A DNA stretch of 64,000 nucleotides, from NCBI RefSeq assembly GCF_038593265.1, contig NZ_CP151979.1, forward strand, positions 1,054,001 through 1,118,000, read 5' to 3'. Source of the DNA: Ureibacillus sp. FSL W7-1570. GTDB taxonomy: Bacteria; Bacillota; Bacilli; Bacillales_A; Planococcaceae. Below are positions 47,717 to 57,099 of the stretch, piece after piece. The notes under the pieces were generated by a model, which did not search any database, was not told the origin of the DNA, and saw only the letters and a program-made list of their open reading frames with translations. The position numbers and the translations under genes are program-made. Within the stretch, counting starts at the first letter, position 1. Each line of letters begins with the position of its first letter.

Positions 47717-48415
47717 TTAAATATAGCCTTGCTCTTTTAAACTATAGTATTGATGATCGCCTATGATGATGTGGTCAATTAATTCAATACCGATGATAAA
47801 ACCGGCTTCCTGAAGCCTTTTTGTCACTTCAATATCTTCCGGGCTCGGCGCCGCATTTCCGCTTGGATGGTTATGGGCGCAAATGATCGAAGCCGCCGAA
47901 CGTTTCACCGCTTCTTTAAAGATTTCGCGGGGATGGACAATCGATGAATTCAAGCTGCCGATAAAAATCGTCTGCTTATGGATCACTTGATTTTTCACGT
48001 TCAAATACAACGCCACAAAATGCTCCTGTTGCAAAGAAGCCATTTCGGGCATCAAAAAAGACGCGGCATCTTTCGGAGAGCGAATCGTAAAACGGGACTC
48101 CACCTGCTTTTGGGAAAGCCTCCTCCCCAGCTCAATCGCCGCAAGCAACTGCACCGCTTTCGCCTGTCCAATCCCTTTGATCGACATGATTTCTTCCAAA
48201 GTGGCGTGTTTTAATTCATGCAATTTTTCAAAATAAATCAGCACCCGATTGGCCAAGGATAGAACGGATTCCCGCTTTGTGCCCGTTCTCAGCAAAATGG
48301 CGATGAGCTCCTGGTTGGATAAACTTTGAGGTCCTTGTTTAATTAACCTTTCCCTTGGACGATCATCGACGTGCAAATCGCGAATCAACAAATCAGGAAA
48401 AGTGCCGATGGACAT
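47717..48415 (-). CDS. radC: RadC family protein (JAB/MPN domain)
   Basis: A 232-residue protein with an N-terminal helix-hairpin-helix region (LEEIMSIKGIGQAKAVQLLAAIELG, residues 60-85) and a C-terminal JAB1/MPN metalloprotease-like domain with the motif AHNHPSGNAAPSPEDI near residue 182. Despite the name a direct DNA-repair role is doubtful. AAGGCG-type sites upstream are weak. It lies 16 bases after maf. Confidence 0.94.
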   Translation of the reverse strand: MSIGTFPDLLIRDLHVDDRPRERLIKQGPQSLSNQELIAILLRTGTKRESVLSLANRVLIYFEKLHELKHATLEEIMSIKGIGQAKAVQLLAAIELGRRLSQKQVESRFTIRSPKDAASFLMPEMASLQQEHFVALYLNVKNQVIHKQTIFIGSLNSSIVHPREIFKEAVKRSAASIICAHNHPSGNAAPSPEDIEVTKRLQEAGFIIGIELIDHIIIGDHQYYSLKEQGYI

Positions 48416-48431
48416 GAATCAAGCATACCCC

Positions 48432-49019
48432 CTACAGTTCGATGATATTGAGTTCCACCAACTTTTCAAAAAGTGATGCAATCGGCAGTCCGACAACTGT
48501 ATTGTAGTCGCCTTCAATCCGGTCGATAAATAAGGCGCCACCTGTTTGGATTCCATAACCACCAGCTTTGTCAAAGGGGTCTTTCGTCTCGACATATTTT
48601 TCAATCAATGGTCTTGGAAGATGTTTAAAATACACATCGGTCACTTCCACAAAGGATTCCGCCTGACGATCTTTTGTAATGATAGCCACGGCCGTCATCA
48701 CTTGATGGCGATTCGATGATAGTTTTTCCAAATGTTGAATCGCTTCTTCCTTCGTTTTCGGCTTATGAAGAAGCTCATCATTGAACACGACAATCGTATC
48801 TGCACCAATCACCGTTTTCCCGGGACAAAGAGTCGCCACATCCTGCGTTTTCAATAGCGCTACTTTTTGGACATAGTCTTTGAAATCCGTTGCTTGGACA
48901 GATGTTTCCTCCACACTGCTGGCAATGACTTCGAACGGGACTCCCAACTTCGAAAACAGTTCTTTTCTTCTTGGTGAGGCTGACGCTAAAACGAGTTGAT
49001 GTGTTGTTGTAAATTTCAT
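48432..49019 (-). CDS. maf: Nucleoside triphosphate pyrophosphatase Maf
   Basis: A 195-residue house-cleaning enzyme hydrolysing dTTP/UTP and modified nucleotides; in B. subtilis it also affects septum formation. It starts MKFTTTHQLVLASASPRRKELF, carries the phosphate-binding SASPRR, GADTIVVFND near residue 70 and KAGGYGIQTGGALFIDRIEGDYNTVVGLP near 150. The ATG at 49019 is chosen because AGGAGG lies 7 bases upstream; in-frame upstream codons lack a site. Confidence 0.96.
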   Translation of the reverse strand: MKFTTTHQLVLASASPRRKELFSKLGVPFEVIASSVEETSVQATDFKDYVQKVALLKTQDVATLCPGKTVIGADTIVVFNDELLHKPKTKEEAIQHLEKLSSNRHQVMTAVAIITKDRQAESFVEVTDVYFKHLPRPLIEKYVETKDPFDKAGGYGIQTGGALFIDRIEGDYNTVVGLPIASLFEKLVELNIIEL

Positions 49020-49113
49020 TTCCATTCCTCCTATACATAATATAGCCGAGGAATGGCATTTTGAAAAATGCATCGAACGACAGGATTTTTACAATTTGCC
49101 CATTTTTTGCCCG

Positions 49114-49749
49114 TTAAAATTTGATTTTCAAACAGTCGTTTCCGGTGAAATAATGGGCTAAAAGATGCATCCGAACCACCGATGAATCGCTTGAAATGCT
49201 TGATAATGCATAGGTGATCGTCTCCCAGTCGGAAGGCATTTTTTCCTCTTTTTCGTCCCCTTGAAAATTTATTTTTGAAGGATCCTTATTTTTTAATAGA
49301 GACGGAATGTTTTGTAATTCCGGCTTTTTGCATCCTGCGGCGGATAAAGTAAAGGGCTTGACAAAAGATGGGGGATCCTCCGATAGCACAACCCCTTCTT
49401 TCGTCGTAGCAACGCTGGACCAGACATAAAAACTTCCGTCAATTTCAACAACGGCGCTCGTATTTAGACTTGGATAGCCGTACACAAACTCCGTCGCTTT
49501 TTCAAAAGTGGAAAATACACCGTGCTGGTTGGCAAAAAATTGCTCAGTAAAACGCTCTTCTTCACCCGTTTTTTCCGTATTTTGGGAACTTACAGGAATC
49601 AAATCATTCTGTTTAGTTTTTTCGGTATAAGTTGAATCCATCGAATTCAAAATGAGAATAAATACGAGAACGCCTACCAATCCCGTAATAGAGCCTAATA
49701 GAGCCGCCCGCATCATTTCCCGCCGCCCAATGATATGTGGAAATTTCAT
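49114..49749 (-). CDS. spoIIB: SpoIIB-like membrane protein
   Basis: A 211-residue protein with a cytoplasmic start (MKFPHIIGRREMMR), one membrane helix near residues 15-36 (LLGSITGLVGVLVFILIL), and an outside domain with FFANQHGVFSTFEKATEFVYGYPSLNTSAVVEIDGSFYVWSSV, which resembles a SPOR-like fold. Position between maf and folC matches B. subtilis spoIIB, which helps septal peptidoglycan thinning during engulfment. Sequence similarity is only suggestive. GGGTG precedes the ATG at 49749. Confidence 0.65.
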   Translation of the reverse strand: MKFPHIIGRREMMRAALLGSITGLVGVLVFILILNSMDSTYTEKTKQNDLIPVSSQNTEKTGEEERFTEQFFANQHGVFSTFEKATEFVYGYPSLNTSAVVEIDGSFYVWSSVATTKEGVVLSEDPPSFVKPFTLSAAGCKKPELQNIPSLLKNKDPSKINFQGDEKEEKMPSDWETITYALSSISSDSSVVRMHLLAHYFTGNDCLKIKF

Positions 49750-49913
49750 CGAATCACCCTTTTCAATCACGAATCCGTACGATTTTTGGCCGAACAACGC
49801 CCATATTATTTCTTATGTTTATGTTTTATTGAAAATGAGCATTCAAGGTTATTTATTCGCATCAATTCTTCTGAAAAGGGTTTATCGTTTTCTATCAATC
49901 GGCAGGCTCGAAT

Positions 49914-51179
49914 CTATGACTCATGCGTAGCATCGATCAGCCCATTCCGGATTTCAGCCAGCAAATAAAGAGAACCGGTGACAAACGTTATTCCGTCAAA
50001 ATTTCCGGCCGATTGGATAAAAGGAATGATTTCCTGCAATTTTTCCTTCTTCTTCGCATGGGACAAACACAGTAAATCTTCCGCTTTCGCCGCCCGGGGA
50101 TTTTCGAAATCGACAAAATAAAATTCATCGCCAACCGATTCCAATAATCGCAGCACTTGCTCAATGTCTTTATCTTTCACCATTCCAACAACAAAGCGGA
50201 TGGTGTCATCAGGAAAACGCCGCTTAATGGTTTCGACAAGTTTTTCGACGCTTGCAGGATTATGGGCTCCATCAAAATATACGTTTGGTAACACCCGCTC
50301 AAACCGTCCTGCCAGGCTTGTCATTTCCACTCCCTTACGAATGGATTCCTTCGATACTTCCAATTGGAAGATTTTCGCCACTTCCAAAAAAGCGGAAATC
50401 GCCAATGCCATATTCACTTTCTGATGTTCCCCTGCCATCTTTCTTGCCAGGCGATCGATCATGACTTCTTCCTGCTTGTGCACATACACTTCTCCCTGCA
50501 TATCGTCTTGAACATAAAAGGAGTCGCCATAAACGTATAATGGAGCCTTTTCAGCAGTCGCCTTCCGCTTTACGACGGAAAAGGCTTCTTCCGGCAAACT
50601 TCCGGCAATGACAGGTTTGCCGCATTTAATGATGCCCGCTTTATGATAAGCGATTTGTTCAATGGTATTGCCCAAAATTCGGGTATGGTCATATGCAATG
50701 CTTGTAATGACGGAAACCAGTGGAGTCACCACATTTGTGCTGTCTTCCAATCCGCCTAATCCGGTTTCCAACAGAACCAGATCCACTTTTTCATTTGCAA
50801 AATGGAGAAAAGCCGCGCAGGTAAGCAGCTCAAAATCCGTTAAGAGGCCGCTCACCCCCGCTTTTTTCATTTGCTGAAATACAATGTCCATTTGTTCTTG
50901 AGTGATCGGCTTGCCATTCACTTGAATTTGGTCATGCACATCCACAATGCAAGGGGATGTGAATTTTCCCACTGAAAGCCCGTGATGAAGGGCAATTTGT
51001 TCCAGAAAGGCAATGGTGGAGCCTTTCCCGTTCGTCCCTGCCAAGTGGACAACCCGGAGATGCTTGTGAGGGTTTTGTAAAAGGGTCAACGCTTTTTTCA
51101 TTCCCTCCAATCCCGGTTTAATGGCAGGGTCGCTTTCCACATTCCATTTTTCTTTATATTGGTCAAAGTTCAATATCAT
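49914..51179 (-). CDS. Second, diverged FolC-type Mur ligase family protein
   Basis: A 421-residue paralogue of folylpolyglutamate synthase. The P-loop AGTNGKGST near residue 48 and the DGAHNP motif near 300 are intact. Two conserved FolC places differ: TSPHL reads TSPCI, and GGRxDxTN reads GGLEDSTN, replacing the conserved Arg. It overlaps the upstream folC by four bases (ATGA), so the two are co-translated. It may be a specialised polyglutamylase or dihydrofolate synthase, or have another substrate. Confidence 0.85.
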   Translation of the reverse strand: MILNFDQYKEKWNVESDPAIKPGLEGMKKALTLLQNPHKHLRVVHLAGTNGKGSTIAFLEQIALHHGLSVGKFTSPCIVDVHDQIQVNGKPITQEQMDIVFQQMKKAGVSGLLTDFELLTCAAFLHFANEKVDLVLLETGLGGLEDSTNVVTPLVSVITSIAYDHTRILGNTIEQIAYHKAGIIKCGKPVIAGSLPEEAFSVVKRKATAEKAPLYVYGDSFYVQDDMQGEVYVHKQEEVMIDRLARKMAGEHQKVNMALAISAFLEVAKIFQLEVSKESIRKGVEMTSLAGRFERVLPNVYFDGAHNPASVEKLVETIKRRFPDDTIRFVVGMVKDKDIEQVLRLLESVGDEFYFVDFENPRAAKAEDLLCLSHAKKKEKLQEIIPFIQSAGNFDGITFVTGSLYLLAEIRNGLIDATHES

Positions 51180-52468
51180 AAGCTTCTTTCCTTCGCTTTT
51201 AGAAATTTCCGCACTTCCGCGATAAAAAAGATGGACCCCGTCACAATCAGCAGTTCATCCTTTTGAAGCTTTTCCATTTCTTTTGCCACCAGCTCCTTCC
51301 AGTTTTCATTCACCACTACGGAAGGATGTTTTGAATGGCTGGCCAATTCCTTTGCCTTTGCAGACCGCGGTATGGGAAGTTCCGTGAAAAAGATGGCATG
51401 GGCCGCTTCATCCAAAATCGAGATACTCCCGATATAATCTTTATCACTCATCACAGAGTAGATGAACTTATACTTTTGGTTCGGGTATTGCCTGATAAGG
51501 GTGTCGATTAAGGCTTGTGTCCCTTCCGGATTATGGGAACCGTCCAAAATGATTTGCCCGCCAATTTGTTCGAAACGCCCCGGCCAAAAGGCATTTTCCA
51601 ATGCGGATTGAATCCGTTGATCGGTAAAACGGGTAAATCCCATGCTTCTTAAAATCGTTGCAGCGGTCAAAGCGCAACTAGCATTGGCAATTTGATGCGC
51701 CCCCAGCATTTGTAAAGCAACATTGTATTTCACATTTCCTAATTGGTATGTAAAATGCTGCTTATTATTCAACATGCGAATATCTGTGGCAAAGAAATCT
51801 TCTCCGTAGATGAAAAGGGGTGCGTTTTTTTGTTCCGCTTCAAGTTGAATGACTTCCAATGCATCTTTGTCAGTTACAGCAGTCACCACCGGAACATTTC
51901 TTTTAATGATGCCCGCCTTTTGATAGGCAATTTCTTTATGCGTGTTCCCCAGTATGTGGGTGTGATCGAGCGACACCGTTGTAATGATGGAGCAAAGGGG
52001 CGTGATGACATTTGTGCAGTCAAAACGGCCGCCAATTCCCGCTTCAATAAGTGCGATATCTGTCTGTTCTTCCGCAAAGTACATGAAAGCAATGAGCGTC
52101 ATCAATTCAAAAAAGCTCGGATATTCTCCGTCGATTTGTTCAATGATTTGAAATAAATGATTGGCAAGGGCTAAAAACCGTTCATCCGAAATTTCCTCCC
52201 CATTGATTGTAATGCGTTCATTCACCCTTTCCAAATGGGGGGATGTAAAAGCTCCAACTTTATATCCTGCCTGCTGCAGCATCTCTCTTAAATAATTGAC
52301 GGTGGAACCTTTTCCATTGGAACCGGCGATATGAATAAAAGGCACCTTTTCATGCGGATTGTTGAGCTCAGGCAAAATTTTGTTCATCGCATGAAAAGGC
52401 TCCCCTTTATGTATTTCTGCCCGTAAGCCGTACATAAACTTTATGCATTCTTCCATTGATGTAAACAA
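51176..52468 (-). CDS. folC: Folylpolyglutamate synthase/dihydrofolate synthase
   Basis: Adds glutamate to dihydropteroate and to reduced folates. The 430-residue Mur ligase family protein has P-loop AGSNGKGSTVNYL near residue 48, TSPHLERVNERI near 76, GIGGRFDCTNV near 145, SLDHTHILGNT near 170, and DGSHNPEGTQ near 308, all intact. Same length as B. subtilis FolC and in the same place after valS. It is followed with a four-base overlap by a diverged copy. Confidence 0.95.
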   Translation of the reverse strand: MFTSMEECIKFMYGLRAEIHKGEPFHAMNKILPELNNPHEKVPFIHIAGSNGKGSTVNYLREMLQQAGYKVGAFTSPHLERVNERITINGEEISDERFLALANHLFQIIEQIDGEYPSFFELMTLIAFMYFAEEQTDIALIEAGIGGRFDCTNVITPLCSIITTVSLDHTHILGNTHKEIAYQKAGIIKRNVPVVTAVTDKDALEVIQLEAEQKNAPLFIYGEDFFATDIRMLNNKQHFTYQLGNVKYNVALQMLGAHQIANASCALTAATILRSMGFTRFTDQRIQSALENAFWPGRFEQIGGQIILDGSHNPEGTQALIDTLIRQYPNQKYKFIYSVMSDKDYIGSISILDEAAHAIFFTELPIPRSAKAKELASHSKHPSVVVNENWKELVAKEMEKLQKDELLIVTGSIFFIAEVRKFLKAKERSL

Positions 52469-52629
52469 AATGAATCCGCCTCCTAACCTCCCCTTATTTT
52501 ACTCCAAAAGCGGTGGTGTGGCATTAAAAATGGTAAGACTGATGCCATCTCATACGCGAATGACGCTCATCTTTTTTGGGTGATTCGCCTCTTTTGAAAA
52601 TATTTCATTGATCGGACGGTTTGATCCCC

Positions 52630-52762
52630 GGATTTGTGCGGATGCAGCTTGATCGGTTAATTTCTCCTGCTTTCGCGGATGGTTCTTTTGCTTGCTCGGA
52701 TGACTACCCTGCTTGCTCAGATAATTCCTCCTCTTTTGCTCGGATGACTCACTTGATCGGCT
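52630..52762. repeat. Degenerate 21-bp tandem repeats between folC and valS
   Basis: The 447-base gap between folC and valS has no gene. Within it CGGATG-centred units recur at 52639, 52676, 52697, 52718 (as CAGATA) and 52741, mostly 21-23 bases apart, with flanking TTGCT and ACTCCC-like pieces (TTGCTCGGATGACT is the clearest unit). GATCGG also repeats at 52610, 52651 and 52755. No open frame or hairpin explains it. Confidence 0.6.
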
Positions 52763-52861
52763 AACCCACAGTTCCTAGTATAATTCCCCCGCTCACCCAA
52801 ATGGCTATCCAATGACCCAAAATCCAAGGGACTTATCCAATACCGCCGTTCATCCAACAAA

Positions 52862-52899
52862 AATTCGCCAAACCGATGTTTCCATCGATCCGGCGAATT
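52862..52899 (-). terminator. Terminator after valS
   Basis: On the minus strand ATTCGCCGGATCGATG pairs with CATCGGTTTGGCGAAT around GAAA and is followed by TTTTTG. It lies 17 bases past the valS stop, so folC downstream needs its own promoter. Confidence 0.88.
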
Positions 52900-52915
52900 T
52901 CAATTCAACACGGCT

Positions 52916-55564
52916 TTATTTCATGTTTTTTAACTCATCCAAACGTTTTTTCACTGTATCGTATTTTTCTTGGTAATCCGCAAGTTTTTCGCGTTCTTTC
53001 GCAACGAGCGCTTCCGGTGCCTTTTTCACGAAATTCTCATTGGAAAGTTTGCCGGATACCAATTTCACTTCTTTCGCCCATTTATCCAATTCTTTTTCGA
53101 GGCGGGCAATTTCTTCTTCCAAATTGATTAATCCTGCAAGCGGCAAGAACAATTCCGCTCCGGTAACAACGGCTGTCATCGCTTTTTCAGGGGCTTCCAC
53201 TTCCACCCCGATCACCAATTGATCAGGATTGCAGAATCTTTCAATATACGCTTTATTATCTTCCAGGATTTTTACCGTTTCCGCATCTTTCGCTTTAATG
53301 AATAGCGACACTTTTTTACTGATTGGCGTATTCACTTCTGCACGGATATTGCGCACGGAACGTATAATGTCCATAAGAAGTTTCATATGGCCGGACTCTT
53401 CTTTGAAATCAAATTCCGGTCTCACTTTTGGCCATTCGGCAACGGCAATGGATTCGCCTTCATGCGGAAGATGTTGCCAAATTTCTTCCGTAATAAATGG
53501 CATCATTGGATGAAGCAGACGCATCGTGTTGTCAAGCACATAAGCCAATACTGAACGGGTCGTGAGTTTAGCCGCTTCATCATCGCCATATAAAGGAAGT
53601 TTCGCCATTTCAATATACCATGAACAGAAGTCGTCCCAGATGAAGTTATACAATTCACGTCCCACTTCACCAAATTCATAACGTTCCGCCAAATCCGTCA
53701 CTTTCTCAATCGTTTCATTCAAACGGGTTAAAATCCATTTATCGCTGACATTTAATTCGCCTGTCAAATCGATTTCTTCGTATTTCAAACCGTTCATGTT
53801 CATAAGCGCAAAACGGGATGCGTTCCAAATTTTGTTCGCAAAATTCCAGATTGCTTCCACTTTTTCGTTTGTGTAACGGAGGTCTTGGCCTGGTGTAGAA
53901 CCTGTTGCCAAGAAGTAGCGTAAAGAGTCCGCACCGTACTGATCAATAACATCCATTGGGTCAACACCGTTTCCAAGGGATTTACTCATTTTTCGCCCTT
54001 CGCCGTCACGAACCAAACCGTGGATGAGCACATCTTTGAATGGTCGTTTGCCGGTAAATTCAATACCTTGGAAAATCATGCGGGCAACCCAGAAGAAAAT
54101 GATGTCATAACCTGTCACTAACGTATCTGTCGGATAGTAACGTTGATACAATTTGTTGTTTGTATCCGGCCAGCCCATTGTGGAGAATGGCCATAAGGCA
54201 CTTGAGAACCACGTATCCAATACATCCGGATCTTGCGTCCAATTTTCCGCATCTTTTGGCGGTTCTTTGCCAACGTAAATTTCGCCCGTTTCATTATGAT
54301 ACCAAGCCGGAATTTGATGGCCCCACCAAAGCTGACGGGAAATGCACCAGTCACGGATGTTTTCCAACCAATGAAGATACGTATTTTCAAATCGTGGCGG
54401 TACAAAATTCACTTTATTTTCTTCGTCTTGTTGCAATTTCAATGCTGCCTCCGCAAGCGGCTTCATTTTCACGAACCATTGTTTTGACAAGTAAGGCTCT
54501 ACAATTGCACCTGTACGCTCAGAGTGGCCAACAGAATGCACATGCTCTTCGATTTTAATTAAGTATCCTTGCGCTTTTAAATCTTCCACGATTTGTTTGC
54601 GGCATTCGAAGCGGTCCAATCCTTGATATTTGCCCGCTTTTTCATTCATTGTACCGTCTTCGTTCATCACTAAAATGCGCTCCAAATTGTGGCGGTTGCC
54701 CACTTCAAAGTCGTTCGGGTCATGGGCAGGCGTAATTTTCACAACCCCTGTACCAAATTCCATGTCCACATATTCATCGGCCACAATTGGAATTTCACGA
54801 TTTACAAGCGGTAAAATGACTGTTTTGCCAATATACTGTTTGTAACGTTCGTCTTCAGGGTGAACCGCTACCGCCGTATCTCCAAGCATTGTTTCAGGGC
54901 GTGTTGTCGCCACTTCCAAGTAGCCGGAACCGTCGGCAAGCGGATATTTCATGTGATAGAAGGCTCCAGGGATTTCTTTATAAATTACTTCGATATCGGA
55001 TAAAGCGGTTTTTGCTTCCGGATCCCAGTTGATGATGCGTTCGCCGCGGTAAATCAATCCTTTTTCATAAAGACGTACAAACACTTCTTTTACAGCATCG
55101 GATAAACCTTCATCCAAAGTAAACCGCTCTTTTGTATAGTCCAAAGACAATCCTAATTTCGCCCATTGTTCGCGAATATGGCTTGCGTATTCTTCCTTCC
55201 ATTCCCATGTTTTTTCAAGGAATTTCTCGCGTCCTAAATCGTAGCGGCTGATTCCTTGTTCGCGAAGTTTGGCTTCCACTTTTGCTTGTGTCGCAATTCC
55301 CGCATGGTCCATTCCCGGAAGCCAAAGGGCATCATATCCTTGCATGCGTTTCATGCGGATGATGATATCTTGCAATGTTGTATCCCAAGCGTGGCCAAGA
55401 TGCAGCTTCCCGGTTACGTTTGGAGGCGGAATTACAATGGTATACGGTTTTTTATCGCTGTTTGGTTGTGATTCGAAAAATTTTCCTTCCAACCACCATT
55501 TGTAACGACCTTGCTCAACAGACTTCGGGTCGTACTTTGTCGGCATTGACACGTTTTCTGTCAT
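52916..55564 (-). CDS. valS: Valyl-tRNA synthetase
   Basis: A class I synthetase with editing activity. The 882-residue protein has the HIGH-type motif [16 protein letters not shown] near residue 45, the CP1 editing domain (about 150-350, [17 protein letters not shown]), the KMSKS motif [14 protein letters not shown] near 525, and a C-terminal coiled coil ([19 protein letters not shown], from about 815) typical of ValRS. The ATG at 55564 follows AAAGGAGG; an upstream frame lies in the T-box leader. Confidence 0.98.
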   Translation of the reverse strand: MTENVSMPTKYDPKSVEQGRYKWWLEGKFFESQPNSDKKPYTIVIPPPNVTGKLHLGHAWDTTLQDIIIRMKRMQGYDALWLPGMDHAGIATQAKVEAKLREQGISRYDLGREKFLEKTWEWKEEYASHIREQWAKLGLSLDYTKERFTLDEGLSDAVKEVFVRLYEKGLIYRGERIINWDPEAKTALSDIEVIYKEIPGAFYHMKYPLADGSGYLEVATTRPETMLGDTAVAVHPEDERYKQYIGKTVILPLVNREIPIVADEYVDMEFGTGVVKITPAHDPNDFEVGNRHNLERILVMNEDGTMNEKAGKYQGLDRFECRKQIVEDLKAQGYLIKIEEHVHSVGHSERTGAIVEPYLSKQWFVKMKPLAEAALKLQQDEENKVNFVPPRFENTYLHWLENIRDWCISRQLWWGHQIPAWYHNETGEIYVGKEPPKDAENWTQDPDVLDTWFSSALWPFSTMGWPDTNNKLYQRYYPTDTLVTGYDIIFFWVARMIFQGIEFTGKRPFKDVLIHGLVRDGEGRKMSKSLGNGVDPMDVIDQYGADSLRYFLATGSTPGQDLRYTNEKVEAIWNFANKIWNASRFALMNMNGLKYEEIDLTGELNVSDKWILTRLNETIEKVTDLAERYEFGEVGRELYNFIWDDFCSWYIEMAKLPLYGDDEAAKLTTRSVLAYVLDNTMRLLHPMMPFITEEIWQHLPHEGESIAVAEWPKVRPEFDFKEESGHMKLLMDIIRSVRNIRAEVNTPISKKVSLFIKAKDAETVKILEDNKAYIERFCNPDQLVIGVEVEAPEKAMTAVVTGAELFLPLAGLINLEEEIARLEKELDKWAKEVKLVSGKLSNENFVKKAPEALVAKEREKLADYQEKYDTVKKRLDELKNMK

Positions 55565-55603
55565 GACTGTTCCTCCTTTAGTTGAATCAAATTTTGGCAA
55601 AAA

Positions 55604-55857
55604 GAAAAACTCCTTTATCCGAAAAGGACGAAGGAGTTCGCGGTACCACCTTTTTTCCATTTAGACCATAAAACGTCTAAACAGCTCTCATTCCGATAAC
55701 GGTGTTTAACCGGCTTTTACTACTGGATTCATAAAAGCTGCTCCATGGCTACCTTCAAATGATTGCATGCGGAAACTTCTCAGCTGCCGTTTCCTCTCTG
55801 TGGCATGCATCATCATTCTACTCTTCCAATTCATTGCATCCGCATATTCAACTGCTT
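55604..55857 (-). promoter_or_regulatory. T-box leader of valS, valine specifier GUA
   Basis: The minus strand carries the T-box AAGGTGGTACCGCGA (about 55637-55651), AGAGAG and AGTAG stem I elements, and a terminator AACTCCTTCGTCC / GGATAAAGGAGTT with T5 at 55606-55639. The likely specifier loop reads TTTGAAG-GTA-GCC, giving GUA (Val) at 55750-55752. Uncharged tRNA Val would turn valS on. The fold was done by eye. Confidence 0.92.
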
Positions 55858-55862
55858 AAATC

Positions 55863-55891
55863 ATTGTATAAAATTTAACAGCAGTTTTCAA
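55863..55891 (-). promoter_or_regulatory. Sigma-A promoter of valS
   Basis: On the minus strand TTGAAA (55886-55891) and TACAAT (55863-55868) are separated by 17 bases, directly upstream of the T-box leader. Confidence 0.78.
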
Positions 55892-55920
55892 GTTTCAGGG
55901 AAATGAAAGGAGTGATTTCC

Positions 55921-56130
55921 ATGTCTTTTTTAAAAAAAAGAAGAAAATGTTATAATCCCTGGCTATTACCCCCTTGGCTCCGAAAAGTGCGTTTTTACGC
56001 AAAACACATTTGCATTCCGATCACCGTGTTTCACGCCATTCACACGCTCTTCGTCCCAACGACGGGCGATGTGCTGCTGCTTTTCATTCTCGCACTCATT
56101 TCATGGTTGTTATGGACAGATATTATTTAA
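55921..56130 (+). CDS. Small membrane protein of unknown function
   Basis: A 69-residue protein, not recognised. It starts MSFLKKRRKCYNPWLLPPWLRK after AAAGGAG at good spacing, has a very basic, Trp/Pro-rich N-terminus, then two hydrophobic helices (HICIPITVFHAIHTLFV and VLLLFILALISWLLW) with a short turn. It is the only plus-strand gene between the valS leader and the haem genes, and its 3' end overlaps the spoVID stop by 8 bases. No clear promoter was seen. Confidence 0.72.
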   Translation: MSFLKKRRKCYNPWLLPPWLRKVRFYAKHICIPITVFHAIHTLFVPTTGDVLLLFILALISWLLWTDII

Positions 56131-56980
56131 ATTTCAAAAGGCTATAGGATTCGGAAAGTTCGTTGTAAAAATCATCCGTATCTGAAGGGATCTTGAATTT
56201 TTCATCAATCATGATTTTGCTGGAAGACTCATTAACATGTATCACTTCATTCTCTTCTTTGCGGATTTTTTTGGCTTCTTCCACAAAGTGGGAATGTCCG
56301 ATTGGTTCCCCTTGAATAGAATTGCTTTCATTTGCCGATTCATCCAACGGTCTGATGAAATCTACGTAATTTGATAACGATTCATCTTCAATAGCTTCCG
56401 AGAAATTTGGTGCACTTTCCTGCACTTTATTCAATTCTTCATTCACCAGTGGATGTTCCAATGTGGCAGGGGGCTGGTCGGTTTTGGCTCTTTCCAAAAC
56501 TTCCCCCGTATTCGCGGCCACTACGGCTACCCGTTCCGCCACTTTCTCTTCGGATTCCACTTGGAATAAAGCGCCTGCCACCGGCTCGTCAAAAGTGCAG
56601 TTCACTTCCCATTTAAAGGTGCAGCTTGAGCCATCGTATACAAAAAAGGATATATCCTCAACATGCAATTCCGGCTGAGAAGTTTGCGCAACTTTCTCCT
56701 TTGGCAAATCCACTTCTAAAGGCAATGAATATTCAAAATATCCTTCATCGCCTTGCAAATCAATATATTCGATCAATGTACCTTCGCTGAAATTCGGTTT
56801 GATCGCAGGATTGAATCTCACCGTCGACTTGATATGATAAATGCCCGTCAAACGAATGGAATCTTCCGTCTCTTCCTGTTGCCAACGGGGGATGACTTGG
56901 ACCGATACAACTTCTTCGACAATCCCGTATTCTTTTGAAAAGATAAACTGCGTCATCATTTCCCAATTAATTTTTGCCAT
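56123..56980 (-). CDS. spoVID: SpoVID-like spore coat protein, short form without a LysM domain
   Basis: Coat encasement protein. The 285-residue product has the N-terminal SpoVID domain of beta-strands (VVSVQVIPRWQQEETEDSIRLTGIYHIK, EYSLPLEVDLP, VEDISFFVYD, residues 20-125), then an acidic, low-complexity linker and a short conserved-looking C-terminus FYNELSESYSLLKFK, a candidate SpoIVA-binding tail. B. subtilis SpoVID is about 575 residues and ends in LysM; none is present here. The place beside hemL supports the identity. ysxE is missing from its usual place next to it. Confidence 0.82.
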   Translation of the reverse strand: MAKINWEMMTQFIFSKEYGIVEEVVSVQVIPRWQQEETEDSIRLTGIYHIKSTVRFNPAIKPNFSEGTLIEYIDLQGDEGYFEYSLPLEVDLPKEKVAQTSQPELHVEDISFFVYDGSSCTFKWEVNCTFDEPVAGALFQVESEEKVAERVAVVAANTGEVLERAKTDQPPATLEHPLVNEELNKVQESAPNFSEAIEDESLSNYVDFIRPLDESANESNSIQGEPIGHSHFVEEAKKIRKEENEVIHVNESSSKIMIDEKFKIPSDTDDFYNELSESYSLLKFK

Positions 56981-57051
56981 GTGTTTCCCTCCCGTACTAC
57001 TCTATGCCCGAAAAATCGAAGTATGATAAATGGCATTTCAAAAATTTTGAC

Positions 57052-57094
57052 AAAAAAAGAGCGTCTTTCCCTTCATTAAAGGAAAAGACACTCT
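57052..57094 (-). terminator. Terminator of the hem operon
   Basis: On the minus strand AGAGTGTCTTTTCC pairs with GGGAAAGACGCTCT around TTTAATGAA and is followed by T7. It lies directly after the hemL stop codon. Confidence 0.92.
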
Positions 57095-57099
57095 GATCA

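Noticed and set aside
52469-52915. Possible CRISPR array in the folC-valS gap
   Set aside because: Units are about 21 bases, degenerate and adjacent without unique spacers, and no cas genes are present.
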